Assembly (NCBI GenBank): GCA_965200375.1
Contig: OZ241353.1
Coordinates: 124,001 to 188,000 of the forward strand
From: VXYL01 sp965200375
GTDB taxonomy: Bacteria > Pseudomonadota > Gammaproteobacteria > Pseudomonadales > Azotimanducaceae
Length of the DNA: 64,000 bases
Reading direction: 5' to 3'
Numbering within the stretch: the stretch's first letter is position 1; the number at the start of each line of letters is the position of its first letter. The notes below the pieces were generated by a model. That model did no database searches. It saw nothing but the letters and a program-made list of their open reading frames with translations, and had not been told where the DNA came from. The position numbers and the translations under genes were made by a program. Positions 1 through 8,389 of the stretch are shown here, one piece after another.

Positions 1-1000
1 CCAACTGCCTCAGCGCGAAGTTCGCCTCCAGCGACGCCCGGGGCGAACCGATGCCCAGCGCCGGCCCCTCGGCGCGGCCGGCCACCGCCGCCAGCACGGT
101 TTCCGCGCCCTGCGCCTCGAACACGCCGTCCGCGCCCCGCAGGCCGGCCCGGCGAATGCGCCGCTCGTGGTTGACGAAGTGGGCGCCGAAGCGGCCGGCA
201 TCGCACAGGAAGTAGCCGTTCAGCTCGCCGTGGTAGCGATTCTGGACCCGGCGCAGGACGCCGTAGCGTTCCGCCGGGAAGGTGTTGCAGCCCACCGAGC
301 AGTGCGGACACAGCGACGGCGCCGACTGCAGGTCCCACTTGCGGCTGTAGAGCTTTCCGAAGGGCTTGTCCGTGAACACGCCGGTGGGGCACACCTCCAC
401 CAGGTTGCCGGCGAACTCGCTGTCGAGCACACCGTCCTCCTCGCGGCCGAAGAACATTCGCCCCCGGGAGCCGAAGGCGTCCAGATCCCTGCCGCCGGCG
501 TAGTCCCGGTAGAAGCGCACGCAGCGGTAGCAGGTGATGCAGCGGTTCATCTCGTGGCCGACGAAGGGGCCGAGGTACTGGTTCCGCCAGGTGCGCTTGG
601 CGCCGCCGTAGCGCCGCATCGAGTGCCCCGTCATCACCGTCATGTCCTGCAGGTGGCACTCGCCGCCCTCCTCGCACACCGGGCAGTCGTGGGGATGGTT
701 CTCCATCAGCCACTCGATCACCTGCTTGCGGAAGTCCGCCGCGAAGGCGGCGCCGACGGAGATGCGCATGCCGTCCCGCACCGGCACCATGCAGGCCATC
801 TGCAGGCGTCCGCGCTGGTCGGCCTCGTCGGCGTACTGGATGATCGCGCACAGCCGGCAGGAGCCCACGGCCCCCAGCGCCGGATGCCAGCAGAAGTACG
901 GTATCTCGAGGTGCTTGGAGAGGCAGGCGTGCAGCAGGTTCTGGCCAGCCTCCAGGTCGTAGTCCTGACCGTCGATGTTGACCCGGGCCATCGCCGTCAT
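1..1000 (-). CDS. nuoG: NADH-quinone oxidoreductase subunit G, 5' part (runs off window start)
   Basis: First 333 codons of the peripheral-arm iron-sulfur subunit of respiratory complex I, which carries electrons from NADH toward quinone. The translation tracks E. coli NuoG closely. An N-terminal 2Fe-2S ferredoxin domain contains IPYFCWHPALG and GSCRLC. The HDCPVCEEGGECHLQ motif and the CITCYRC / VEVCPTGVFTDK pair ligate 4Fe-4S clusters. Around residue 230 the CPHCSVGC motif, followed by FLCD, gives the extra N7 cluster typical of E. coli-type NuoG. Start chosen at ATG 1000 (MTAMARVNIDG); ATG 991 is an alternative. nuoF, normally just upstream, is not there: the 5' flank holds a Uma2 remnant. 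nuoA-E lie 9 kb away on the other strand. Confidence 0.95.
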   Translation of the reverse strand, partial: MTAMARVNIDGQDYDLEAGQNLLHACLSKHLEIPYFCWHPALGAVGSCRLCAIIQYADEADQRGRLQMACMVPVRDGMRISVGAAFAADFRKQVIEWLMENHPHDCPVCEEGGECHLQDMTVMTGHSMRRYGGAKRTWRNQYLGPFVGHEMNRCITCYRCVRFYRDYAGGRDLDAFGSRGRMFFGREEDGVLDSEFAGNLVEVCPTGVFTDKPFGKLYSRKWDLQSAPSLCPHCSVGCNTFPAERYGVLRRVQNRYHGELNGYFLCDAGRFGAHFVNHERRIRRAGLRGADGVFEAQGAETVLAAVAGRAEGPALGIGSPRASLEANFALRQL

Positions 1001-1453
1001 ACCCGCCCGCCAGCAAGACGAACCCTGGCGCGACGCGGGGGGCCCCGGTTGGCGTCTCCCGCCGCGGCGCTCCCATACCCCGCCAGCGGGCAAATGCCTC
1101 CTGCCAAGAGAGCCCTCCCCTCCCAAACCGAGCCCGACCTAGGCGTTGCCAGACCCGCCCTAGGCCAGCCAGCGCAACCCCGGCACGAACGCCGCGCACG
1201 ATACAGACTGGCCAAGGGACGGGCAAGCCGAGCTGTGCGCGGCGTGCGCGGCACACGCCGAACCAGACCGGCAGCAGCCCGGCGCCGGCACCTGGCCTGC
1301 ACCGGTACCGCCGTTCCGCAATGCCAGCCAGCGCTGGCCGCGAAGCGACGATCGGCTACTGTGGCAGGGGGACGGCCTCGGCGAAGCACCGCCAAGGCGT
1401 GGCCGCACCGAGCACGGCCACTCACCGCGGCTACCAGCGCCTGCGGATGCGCC
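1001..1453. other. intergenic region upstream of nuoG, no gene recognised
   Basis: About 450 bases between the start of nuoG and the Uma2-like remnant. ORFs are open here in several frames on both strands, but their translations are Arg/Ala/Pro-rich with no family resemblance. A nuoG promoter is expected here, but no convincing -35/-10 pair was found. Confidence 0.5.
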
Positions 1454-1573
1454 ACCCCGATTGTCGACCACGGCGTTCACGATGGCCCGCGACTGCCACA
1501 TGTTCTCCACCATTGGCCTACCGTCCGAGCTGGGGTAGAACGCGTCCTCCACGCCGGCAGCGTGGAGATTCAA
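1454..1573 (-). pseudogene. Uma2-family endonuclease remnant (N-terminus only)
   Basis: The minus-strand translation from ATG 1573 begins MNLHAAGVEDAFYPSSDG and continues RPMVENMWQSRAIVNAVV. This matches the usual start of Uma2 (PD-(D/E)XK-fold) proteins, with the FYP-SDG-PMAEN motif and following helix. Resemblance stops after about 40 residues and the catalytic core is missing, although the frame stays open to 1160. Uma2 proteins are often multicopy and mobile. Read as a truncated relic. Confidence 0.6.
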
Positions 1574-1691
1574 GGCGGCCGCTACGCGCCGTGCCCTCCC
1601 GGAAGCCGCGGCGCGGCGCTCGGCGCCTCGGGACCGTGGCTGGTCGACGACGGGGCGCTATACTGCAAGCGTCGCTGCGACGGAGACTGCC

Positions 1692-1898
1692 ATGGGCTAT
1701 CCGAAGAACAAGGAGGGCCTGCGCGGCCTCGCCCGCGCCACCTATCGCTGCACCGTGCCTATCGAGGAAATCGCGCACCCGTTCGTACCTCCTTGGGAGG
1801 ATCAGCCGCCGCAGCCGTCGTGGCGGCAGCACCGCATGCGCCAACTCAACCGCGCTCTGCGCGAAGGACGCGGACTTCGCCCAACGTCGGAAAGCTAA
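1692..1898 (+). CDS. small hypothetical protein upstream of PIN-domain gene
   Basis: A 68-aa ORF with ATG start, MGYPKNKEGLRGLARATYRC at the N-terminus and a basic C-terminal helix (QHRMRQLNRALREGRGLRP). No family recognised. It ends 28 bases before the PIN-domain gene on the same strand. A small basic protein followed by a PIN protein is the layout of a type II toxin-antitoxin pair, with the first gene as antitoxin. That is inference from position only; the protein has no recognisable ribbon-helix-helix or AbrB motif. Confidence 0.45.
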   Translation: MGYPKNKEGLRGLARATYRCTVPIEEIAHPFVPPWEDQPPQPSWRQHRMRQLNRALREGRGLRPTSES

Positions 1899-1926
1899 GT
1901 AGCGGGCCGTTAGCGGAAACGCGGCA

Positions 1927-2772
1927 GTGGACGACAGCATTGCCTTCGACACCAACATGCTTGCGAAGCCAACGCCGCGGCGCTTGATGACGTTGTGGCT
2001 TGAGCAAGCCGACTGTCGGACACTGGTCCTCCCTCGGGTCTACGAGGAACTGACGGCGCCAACCTTGGCGCAGCGCGACAAGCGACACAAAGGCCGCAAC
2101 ATTCAGGCAGAGACCTGGGAACAGGCGATCCAGTCGCCAGATTCCCCCTACCTGTTGGTGGAATTGAGCGAAGATCAGAAAGACGCCGCAGCGGACCTCA
2201 TGACGAGATTCAACCTCCGGTGCTTCCCTTCCCTCAACGAAGTGGGTGAGATAGCACGAAGCCCAGACGCGGAGATCGTCGCTCAAGGGCTGGCGTACGG
2301 TGCCGACGTCATCATCACCAACAACATGCGGAGCATCGACCACTTCGAGGTGAACGCCGTCGCCATGGCCCACTTCGGGCGGAACTCCGGCCTGCTCGTC
2401 ACTGCCGACAACGCCATGCTGTCGGCGCACCCGTCGGGGGAGGCGTCCCGCCACTTGCTGGTGACCGCTCTGGCGTCGTCTTGGCCGGACCATCTGCGTC
2501 CGCTCGACATGGCAGAAGCCAAGTCGGTACTGGATGGCCTATGCACCAGGCTCGCTTCGGGCGTGAACATGCCGGACGTGGCGCAGCGCCTGCTCAACGC
2601 CTATGACACCGACGAGAACTTGGAGGAGATACTGCTCGACGCGCACGCACTGGCATCGAAGTCCGTCGCGCTCGCCATCGAGAGACGGCGGGCCGACTGG
2701 CGCCGCAGCGCGCCGCAGCGGATCGAAACCGGCTTGGCAGAAGTAGGCGTGGAGGAAACGGCCCCCGAGTGA
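1927..2772 (+). CDS. PIN-domain protein (putative ribonuclease)
   Basis: 281 aa from a GTG start. The N-terminal half has the PIN-fold signature: Asp8 in AFDTNML, Glu40/Glu41 in PRVYEEL, and the SPDAEIVAQGLAYGADVIITN block with Asp114 and Asp127 as likely metal ligands. PIN domains are Mg-dependent RNases, often toxins of VapBC-like modules. This protein is about twice the usual VapC length, with a roughly 120-residue helical C-terminal extension of unknown role, so it is closer to large stand-alone PIN proteins. Base composition is less extreme than its neighbours and it sits beside an endonuclease remnant, which suggests a transferred accessory segment. Confidence 0.7.
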   Translation: MDDSIAFDTNMLAKPTPRRLMTLWLEQADCRTLVLPRVYEELTAPTLAQRDKRHKGRNIQAETWEQAIQSPDSPYLLVELSEDQKDAAADLMTRFNLRCFPSLNEVGEIARSPDAEIVAQGLAYGADVIITNNMRSIDHFEVNAVAMAHFGRNSGLLVTADNAMLSAHPSGEASRHLLVTALASSWPDHLRPLDMAEAKSVLDGLCTRLASGVNMPDVAQRLLNAYDTDENLEEILLDAHALASKSVALAIERRRADWRRSAPQRIETGLAEVGVEETAPE

Positions 2773-2836
2773 TCCTGTGTGCTCACGATTCGAGTGCCTG
2801 TCTATTTCGGACGCCAAGCGCCGCCTGCGGCAGCGC

Positions 2837-4840
2837 CTAGCCGGAAGAGGCGGCTTCGGCCGTCTCCTCCCCCTCCGTCGCCTCCGCGTGCATCCAGCGC
2901 GTGAGCAGGGGCGACAGCAGCAGGCAGACGCCGGCGGACACGCCGGCCAGCACGGCGATGCCGCCGAACACGCCGCCGTAGACGCCCACGGTTTCGACAG
3001 GCGGCGGAATCGCTCCGCCGGTTTCCTGCGGGCCGGCAACGCCCGTGAACTGGGCGATGATGGCGGCGAGGAACTGCGAGAAGGCCGTGGCCAAGAACCA
3101 GGCACCCATCACCGTGCTCACCAGCCGCGCTGGCGCCAGCTTGGTGACCATCGACAGCCCCACCGGCGACAAGCACAGCTCGCCGGTGGTGAGCAGCAGG
3201 TAGCCGACCGCCAGCCACGCCAGCGCCACCATGCCGCGCTCGTCGGCCGCCGCCGCGCCCCACCAGAACGCCGCGAAGCCCAACGCAAGCTGCGCCAGCC
3301 CAAGCGCGAACTTCACCGGCGTGGCGGGTTCCCGGCCGCGGGCGCCGAGGTAGCCCCACAACGCCGTGAACGCCAGGCCGAACAGCAGGATGTAGACCGG
3401 ATTGAACGCCTGGTAGACGCTGGCCGGGGTCTCCCCCCGGCGCTCGGCGATGGCCATGCCCACGTTGTCCGCGGCCACCTGCCAATCGATCTCGAAGTTC
3501 GGATCCGCATTGGCTTCCCGCAGCGCCGTCAGGGCATCCAGCGTGAAGGTCTCGCCGCCGTTGCTGTAGCCGAGCTGGGCCTGGGTCGGCTGCAGGCGAA
3601 TGACGGCGCCCACCTCCGCCGCCTCGATTCGGCGCAGCTCCGCCACCCGGCCCACGTTGCGGTCCGCGAAGTTGTTCAGCGAACTGCCGCCCTGCTCGAA
3701 GAACGCCCAGAACAGCAGCGAGAAGAAAGTGAGGATGAGCACCACGAACATCCGCTCCCGGGGCACCTTCTGCAAGCGGAAGGTCTGGGTCGCCAGATAG
3801 CCGAGGGCGACCACCCCGGCGACCATCAGCACCAGTCCGGCGGGACGGCTCATCTCCGCCACGAACACCGCCAGCACCTGCGCCAGACTGCCGCCATCCC
3901 GCAGGCCGGCGAGGAAGCTCTCCGGCACCAGCACCACCGCCTCGCCGCCCGGCATCAGCGGCGAAAAGCCGGAGACGAACAGCATCGCCACCGGCACGAA
4001 CAGCAGTGCGCCGAGGTACACCAGCCACTCCCGCGAGGCGCCGGCGAACGCCCGCTGGCGCAGGTGCGCCACGTCCCGCGCTTCGCCGGCCGCCGCCGGC
4101 AGGCCGCCGCGGCCGAGGGCCAGCCAGGCCAGGACGCCGGCCAGCACCAGGGCCAAGGCGACGAACAGGCTGATGCCCACCTGCAGGGCGCTGTCCGGGC
4201 TGAAGACCACGAGGCCCACGGCCCCCGCCAAGGCGCCAGCCAGAATCAGCCCCTGGGTGACCCGGCGCGGCGCCACGAATACCGCAAGGCCGGTGAGCAT
4301 GCCCACCGTGGCCAACCCAAAGCCGTAGTGCCAGCCGTAGGTTTCGCCGATGTAGCCGCACAGCAGCGGCGACATCGCGGCGCCGAGATTGATGCCCATG
4401 TAGAACAGCGTGAAGCCGGCGTCCCGCCGCGGGCTGCCGGCCGGATAGAGCGTGCCCACCATGGTGGAGATGTTCGGCTTGAAGAAGCCGTTGCCGCAGA
4501 TGAGCAGCGCCAGCGCCGCAAAGAAGGCGACCTCGTTCTCCACCGTCATCGTCAGGTGGCCGGCCGCCATCAGCAGACCGCCAAGCACCACGGCCCGGCG
4601 CGCCCCGAGCAGCCGATCCGCCAGCATTCCCCCGAAGAACGGCGTCAGGTAGACGAGCGCCGTGTAGGCGCCGTACACCGCATAGGCGTCGCTGTCGCCG
4701 TAGCCGAGGAAGCCCTTGATCATGTAGAAGAGCAGCAGCGCGCGCATCCCGTAGAAGGAGAAGCGCTCCCACATCTCCGCGAAGAACAGGGTGTAGAGGC
4801 CGGCCGGATGGCCGAACAGCGTCGGCTGCGGATTCACCAT
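2837..4840 (-). CDS. POT/PTR-family peptide transporter
   Basis: 667-aa inner-membrane proton-coupled oligopeptide transporter of the major facilitator superfamily. The N-terminus has the ExxERF-type motif (FFAEMWERFSFYGMRALL) and the family signature FFKPNISTMVGTLY; repeated hydrophobic segments follow to the C-terminus. It is longer than the E. coli Dtp proteins (about 490-500 aa). The extra length is a hydrophilic insert in the second half (around FADRNVGRVAELRRIEAAE), also seen in POT members with a large extracytoplasmic loop. It lies 36 bases downstream of the lrp gene on the same strand, so co-transcription with an amino-acid-responsive regulator is plausible. Confidence 0.9.
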   Translation of the reverse strand: MVNPQPTLFGHPAGLYTLFFAEMWERFSFYGMRALLLFYMIKGFLGYGDSDAYAVYGAYTALVYLTPFFGGMLADRLLGARRAVVLGGLLMAAGHLTMTVENEVAFFAALALLICGNGFFKPNISTMVGTLYPAGSPRRDAGFTLFYMGINLGAAMSPLLCGYIGETYGWHYGFGLATVGMLTGLAVFVAPRRVTQGLILAGALAGAVGLVVFSPDSALQVGISLFVALALVLAGVLAWLALGRGGLPAAAGEARDVAHLRQRAFAGASREWLVYLGALLFVPVAMLFVSGFSPLMPGGEAVVLVPESFLAGLRDGGSLAQVLAVFVAEMSRPAGLVLMVAGVVALGYLATQTFRLQKVPRERMFVVLILTFFSLLFWAFFEQGGSSLNNFADRNVGRVAELRRIEAAEVGAVIRLQPTQAQLGYSNGGETFTLDALTALREANADPNFEIDWQVAADNVGMAIAERRGETPASVYQAFNPVYILLFGLAFTALWGYLGARGREPATPVKFALGLAQLALGFAAFWWGAAAADERGMVALAWLAVGYLLLTTGELCLSPVGLSMVTKLAPARLVSTVMGAWFLATAFSQFLAAIIAQFTGVAGPQETGGAIPPPVETVGVYGGVFGGIAVLAGVSAGVCLLLSPLLTRWMHAEATEGEETAEAASSG

Positions 4841-4876
4841 TGGCTGCGTACCGATGCTTGCGGATGGACGATTCTA

Positions 4877-5374
4877 CTATCCCGCCTTCCGCGGCTCCGC
4901 GGGCGGCATCGGCGGCGCCAGCGGGTACGCCGTGGTGTGCTTGATCTGGGACATCACCACGGAGGAATGCACCTCGCCGACGCCGGGCGCCTGCGAGAGG
5001 TGGTCGAAGAAGAAGCGCTCGTAGGCCTCCATGTCCCGGGTGACGATGCGCAGCAGGAAGTCCATCTCGCCGGTGAGCGTGTAGCACTCCTGCACCTCGT
5101 CGAACCGTTCCATGGCCTCCGCGAACGCCGGCAGGGAGCGCCGTCCGTGGGCGGTGAGCTTGACGGTGGCGTAGACCAGCACGTCCAGCCCCAGCCGATG
5201 GCGATCCAGGAGCGCCACCCGGCGCTCGATGTAGCCGGCCTGCTCCAGCCGGCGCAGGCGCCGCCAGCAGGGCGATTGGGAGAGCCCCACGCGCTCGCCG
5301 ATTTCCGCTGCGGAAGCGCCGGCGTCGCGCTGCACAATGTCGAGGATGCGGCGGTCGAAGTCGTCCATGTGCAT
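4877..5374 (-). CDS. Lrp/AsnC-family transcriptional regulator
   Basis: 165 aa. An N-terminal winged helix-turn-helix (FDRRILDIVQRDAGASAAEI to SQSPCWRRLRRLEQAGYI) is followed by a RAM/ACT-type ligand domain (TGEMDFLLRIVTRDMEAYERF). The family senses leucine or other amino acids and binds DNA as oligomers. In the presumed original arrangement it is divergent from leucine dehydrogenase; a broken copy of its 5' end still sits next to that gene at 8143-8330, so control of leucine dehydrogenase and the peptide transporter is likely. Start is ATG 5374 (MHMDDFDRR); ATG 5368 is an alternative. Confidence 0.92.
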   Translation of the reverse strand: MHMDDFDRRILDIVQRDAGASAAEIGERVGLSQSPCWRRLRRLEQAGYIERRVALLDRHRLGLDVLVYATVKLTAHGRRSLPAFAEAMERFDEVQECYTLTGEMDFLLRIVTRDMEAYERFFFDHLSQAPGVGEVHSSVVMSQIKHTTAYPLAPPMPPAEPRKAG

Positions 5375-5670
5375 GAATCATTCCTTGTTTCGTCGCTTGG
5401 TGCATATTCTAGTCTCGTTTACGACATAATGAAGAAACAAGCAAGGGAATATCCCTCAATTCGCTCTAGCGTGACTGCCAACGAGTTGCGACGGGATACC
5501 GACCTCGTTGCGATGCGGCGCCAGCCTTCTGGGCCAACCCCGGCTTCGGAGATTCACGCCATGCACAAGGATTCGAGCGCATCTTCTTTCACCACGACCC
5601 CGCCACCGGCCTCCGCGCCATCTTCGCCCTGCACGACCTGACCTCGGCCCGGCCCTGGGCAGCGTGGCTG
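5189..5670. repeat. left copy of duplicated lrp-ldh junction
   Basis: This block (5' end of lrp, the intergenic region and the first about 45 codons of leucine dehydrogenase) recurs at 8143-8632 with scattered substitutions and single-base indels. In this copy the lrp part is intact and the dehydrogenase part is broken. Shared sequence starts abruptly at CCCCAGCCGATG (5189/8143) and fades near GGGC-GCGT (about 5670/8632). Confidence 0.85.
5560..5670 (+). pseudogene. truncated leucine dehydrogenase 5' fragment
   Basis: The first about 37 codons match the intact gene at 8516 (ATGCACAAGGAT, then CGACCCCGCCACCGGCCTCC). Single-base deletions break the frame: GGATTCGAG against GGATTTCGAG, and CTGACCTCGG against CTGACCCTCGG. 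Homology ends in the middle of the GGVRRWHY region. A dead copy left by the junction duplication. Confidence 0.8.
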
Positions 5671-5911
5671 GTTGTGGAGAACGTGCTTCGCGACTTCCCT
5701 TGCAGATCATTGCGGATTGCGCTCGGCGGCGAGTTGACCGCGGCGTTGCACGTTCGCCAGTTCACCTTGTCTCTGTCGCTGCCGAACGTCTTGATCGACG
5801 CCCTCAGTTCCGTTCGGAAAACCCTGCCGCGCAGAACTTCGACTGTCGCCATTGTTGTTGTCGCGTATCTTTTCTTCACCGCAACCCAGCGATGCGAAAA
5901 AAAAACTTGCC

Positions 5912-6051
5912 GGTCTTGAACGCGCCCAAAGCCGGCATCGCACCTTTCTCAAGTGTTCAGAGTTTGACGGGCACTCGCTGCAAGAAAGAAAAAAGCCCGC
6001 CGCGGCGTCGGAACTTCGGCTTGTCTCCGCGGCGAGCGTTCGAGTTCGGTT
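5912..6051 (-). repeat. hairpin-bearing repeat, copy 2 (terminator-like)
   Basis: On the minus strand this is homologous to 22005-22120. Shared landmarks in order: GGGAACC, then ACG-TCGCCGCGG, a loop with ACAAGCCGAAGT, CCGCGGCG-GG, a T-run, TTGC-GCGAGT, and TGAAC-CTT. It contains the terminator annotated at 5983-6034. Homology extends outside the hairpin on both sides. Confidence 0.6.
5983..6034 (-). terminator. Rho-independent terminator downstream of the 6163-6936 gene
   Basis: Read on the minus strand: stem CGCCGCGG (6034-6027), a loop of about 21 nt, stem CCGCGGCG (6005-5998), then GGGCTTTTTTCTTTC. An 8-bp all-GC stem with an immediate U-rich tail. It lies 130 bases downstream of the secreted-protein gene. 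Confidence 0.7.
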
Positions 6052-6162
6052 CCCAAAGTCGCGTTGCCAGCATGCCTTGAGAATGCTCTGGGTGGCACTG
6101 GCGAAGCAGGCTGTTCGCTTCTAGGGACCTTACCTATAACGCAGGAACCTTCCGGCAGTTCC

Positions 6163-6936
6163 CTACTTGATCTTCGTAATCCTGACCGCGGCACTGTAGG
6201 AACCTAGCGGCTTGGCGTCGGTAAACGCAAAGCCGGATGGGAACTTGTGCGAGACACGGAAGTTGCCCGACGACTTCTCGGTAATGTCGTAGATGCCGAA
6301 ACCATCGTAGAGCTTGTCGCCAGCGGCAGTGCCGGCGGCAATGCCGACCCCGGTCCCTCTGTCGATTGTCACGACCACCCGAGGACAGACGCCGTAGTGC
6401 CTTGCGGGTGCGTGTCCCCACAGAGATATCGACACCTTCCCGTTGCACAGCACGTTGTCGCTGTACGGCTGCTGCACTTCGAAGAGGTAGGTGCCAGTCG
6501 GCAGCGCCCTGTCGGTGAACCGTCGGTTCAGCGCTACCACCGTGCCTTGGGGAAAGCCGGCGATGGAACTGTCGCCCACCAGGTAGTAGGTGGCGTTGTG
6601 GCCACTGGTCGCGTTTGGCACTGTCATTACCACCGCCATCTGTTGCGCGAACTTGCCGACGATGGTTACGCGGTTGGCGGCTACCGTGGTTGAGAGCGCG
6701 TCAACCTTGCTGGCGACACTGCCTGTGGAAGTACCAAGCTCTGTCTGCAGGCTGCCTACCGTGGCCGTGAGAGTGCTGAGCTGCCTGACGATGGAATCGA
6801 CTTTGTTGCCGAGCTCGGCCATCGTCGGCTGTTTGTTGCCGTCTCCGTCGTTGTTGCCCTGCCCTTCCGCGGCCAGTGCGAAAGACGCGAGCGCTAAAAA
6901 AGCCACCGCCAGGATGGCGAGCATGATGTTCCTCAT
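6163..6936 (-). CDS. secreted protein with coiled-coil segment, function unknown
   Basis: 257 aa from ATG 6936. The signal peptide is MRNIMLAILAVAFLALASFA with cleavage likely after ALA-AEG. A short Gly/Asn/Asp-rich linker (EGQGNNDGDGNK) leads into a heptad-like region of about 60 residues (MAELGNKVDSIVRQLSTLTA, then SKVDALSTTVAAN). The C-terminal half is beta-rich, with paired Cys in VLCNGKVSI and YGVCPRVVV that could form a disulfide. The ORF is open upstream to 7083, but the signal peptide and the GGGAGA sequence about 10 bases upstream favour 6936. It is likely periplasmic or extracellular and may be trimeric by analogy with coiled-coil stalks. It is the only intact gene in the insert between the duplicated lrp-ldh junctions. 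Confidence 0.7.
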   Translation of the reverse strand: MRNIMLAILAVAFLALASFALAAEGQGNNDGDGNKQPTMAELGNKVDSIVRQLSTLTATVGSLQTELGTSTGSVASKVDALSTTVAANRVTIVGKFAQQMAVVMTVPNATSGHNATYYLVGDSSIAGFPQGTVVALNRRFTDRALPTGTYLFEVQQPYSDNVLCNGKVSISLWGHAPARHYGVCPRVVVTIDRGTGVGIAAGTAAGDKLYDGFGIYDITEKSSGNFRVSHKFPSGFAFTDAKPLGSYSAAVRITKIK

Positions 6937-7189
6937 TCGGTTGTCTCCCGCGCGTTCCCAAGTCTCCAATCCGACCAGTGGCCGGGCCGTTGCTACTTGA
7001 GATAGCGCAAAGCTCTCACCCTGCCTATTGGGGCCGTTGCTGCGCGACCGGCAACGGGAATCAAACCCATCCGGTTGCGCCAACCTTTATTCAGCAGGTG
7101 CCGGCCCTAGGCCGAAGGCGCAACCTCAAGCAGCGAGACAAGAGAACCACGCGGCCGGGCGCGGCGTCAACCGCTTGTGGCGAAGATGT
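6937..7189. other. intergenic region, no gene recognised
   Basis: About 250 bases upstream of the secreted-protein gene. It must hold that gene's promoter, but no strong motif was found. The ISNCY-like remnant begins at about 7190. Confidence 0.4.
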
Positions 7190-7236
7190 CAACGCAAAGC
7201 AGAAATGTCCCCTTTCGTGCAAAGCAGAATGTCCCC
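7190..7236. repeat. IS end: repeated AAGCAGAATGTCCCC motif
   Basis: Two direct copies of CAAAGCAGAAATGTCCCC-type sequence, separated by TTTCGTG. Direct motifs of this kind (GCAAAGTAGAAATGTCCCC) occur at the ends of ISNCY/IS1202-like elements. Taken as the 3' terminus of the IS whose broken transposase follows. Confidence 0.5.
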
Positions 7237-7239
7237 TTG

Positions 7240-8142
7240 CCTCCCGAGCGCCTCCGCAGCACGTCCCTTCGACGGGGTTGTCCACGCTTCGTCCACGGCT
7301 CGTCCCGCCGCCGATCGGAGCGGTGGGCAAAGGGTGGTCAACCCCGCCCGACGCCGTCTCGTCGGTCGCCTCCGAACCCGCTCCGAGGATGCTCATGCCG
7401 CGTCCGCTTCGAGGGCTTGGACCCCGCACCGCCACGGGTGGTCGGGCGCCGGCTTCCAGGCCGGCCTCGCGCCTGCTCCGCCCGCTTCCTCCACCCGGTC
7501 CCGCACCCCCTTCCCGTCCTCCACCGGAACCGCCACCTCGCCTTCCTCCAGCACACGGAAGTCCAGCCTGCGCCCCTTGCGCAGCACGCCGCGTCGTCTC
7601 CGCCTCGAAGAACCGCGGCGCCGTCAGCCGGCCGGACTCGCAGAGTCCGCCGTCGCGTCGTCCACGAACACGATCAGCGTGCAGCGCGGGCCGCGGCCCT
7701 CGAACCAGTCGCGCGGCGAACCGTCCACCTGCACCAGCTGCCGACCGAGGCCGCCGCGGCTGCTCTGGCGGACCTGCGCCTGCCGACGGCCCTTCGGACG
7801 CCACAGCCCGTCCTTCGCCATCCACTTCCGCAGCGTCTCGCGCGACACCGACCGTGCGCCTCGGCAGGCTTCTCCGCCGCCAGCGTCGGCCCGAAGTCCG
7901 CGTAGCGCTCCCGCACCGCCGACAGCGCCGCCTTGCGAACCCCCTCCCCCAGCACGTTGTTCGGAACCTTGCCGCGATGCTCCGCCGCCAGCCCCGCCGC
8001 GCCCCGCTCCCGGTACGCTTCGCCAGACGCCTCGCCTGCCTCGCGCCCAGCCCAAGGCGCACCGCCGCCTCCTTCTGCCCCAGCCGCCTTTCCACAACCG
8101 CCAGCCTGTCCGCCTCCGCCACCGTCAACGCCCTCTCGTCCT
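7240..8142 (-). mobile_element. degenerate ISNCY-family insertion sequence (broken transposase)
   Basis: The transposase can be followed across all three minus-strand frames. Near 8140 an N-terminal helix-turn-helix reads TVAEADRLAVVERRLGQKEA then RLGLGARQARRLAKR. Next come ERYADFGPTLAAEK, SRETLRKWMAKDGLWRPKGR, then the DDE-domain start VQVDGSPRDWFEGRGP with CTLIVFVDDAT. After a gap, the C-terminal end LRKGRRLDFRVLEEGEVAVP and PAPDHPW. At least three frameshifts and an internal deletion of most of the DDE domain are needed, so it cannot be active. Its 5' end abuts the truncated lrp copy at 8142/8143, so the element probably inserted into that duplicate. Confidence 0.75.
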
Positions 8143-8326
8143 CCCCAGCCGATGGCGATCCAGGAGCGCCACCCGGCGCTCGATGTAGCCGGCCTGCTCC
8201 AGCCGGCGCAGGGCGCCGCCAGCAGGGCGACTGGGAGCCCCACGCGCTCGCCGATTTCCGCTGCGGAGCGCCGGCGTCGCGCTGCACGATGTCGAGGATG
8301 CGGCGGTCGAAGTCGTCCATGTGCAT
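8143..8326 (-). pseudogene. truncated lrp 5' fragment
   Basis: Translates as MHMDDFDRRILDIVQRDAG, identical to the intact regulator at 5374, then loses frame. Deletions are seen at GCGGAGCGCC (against GCGGAAGCGCC) and GACTGGGAGCC (against GATTGGGAGAGCC), with an insertion at GCGCAGGGCGCC. It ends at the IS junction, so it encodes no functional regulator. Confidence 0.8.
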
Positions 8327-8339
8327 GAATCATTCCTTG

Positions 8340-8389
8340 TTTCTTCATTTAGTGCATATTCTAGTCTAGAATACGATAGAATGAAGAAA
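8340..8389. promoter_or_regulatory. concentric palindromic operator candidate upstream of leucine dehydrogenase
   Basis: Outer arms TTTCTTCATT (8340-8349) and AATGAAGAAA (8380-8389) are perfectly complementary. Inside them lies ATTCTAG-T-CTAGAAT (8358-8372), another perfect dyad with almost the same centre. The AT-rich dyad lies between divergent lrp- and ldh-derived coding sequence, where an Lrp-family protein would bind. The copy next to the intact lrp gene (about 5391-5440) keeps ATTCTAGTCT and AATGAAGAAAC but has lost both left-right matches. Confidence 0.55.

Noticed and set aside
167..1987. 606-codon plus-strand ORF over nuoG and the PIN upstream region
   Set aside because: Antisense to unmistakable NuoG sequence, and its own translation has no family features.
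2777..5641. 954-codon plus-strand ORF across the POT and lrp genes
   Set aside because: Its translation is repetitive Arg/Gln/His sequence with no domain; the two minus-strand genes it covers are unambiguous.
7045..7086. Sequence resembling a tRNA T arm on the minus strand (GGGTTTGATTCCC)
   Set aside because: No acceptor, D or anticodon arm could be assembled around it.
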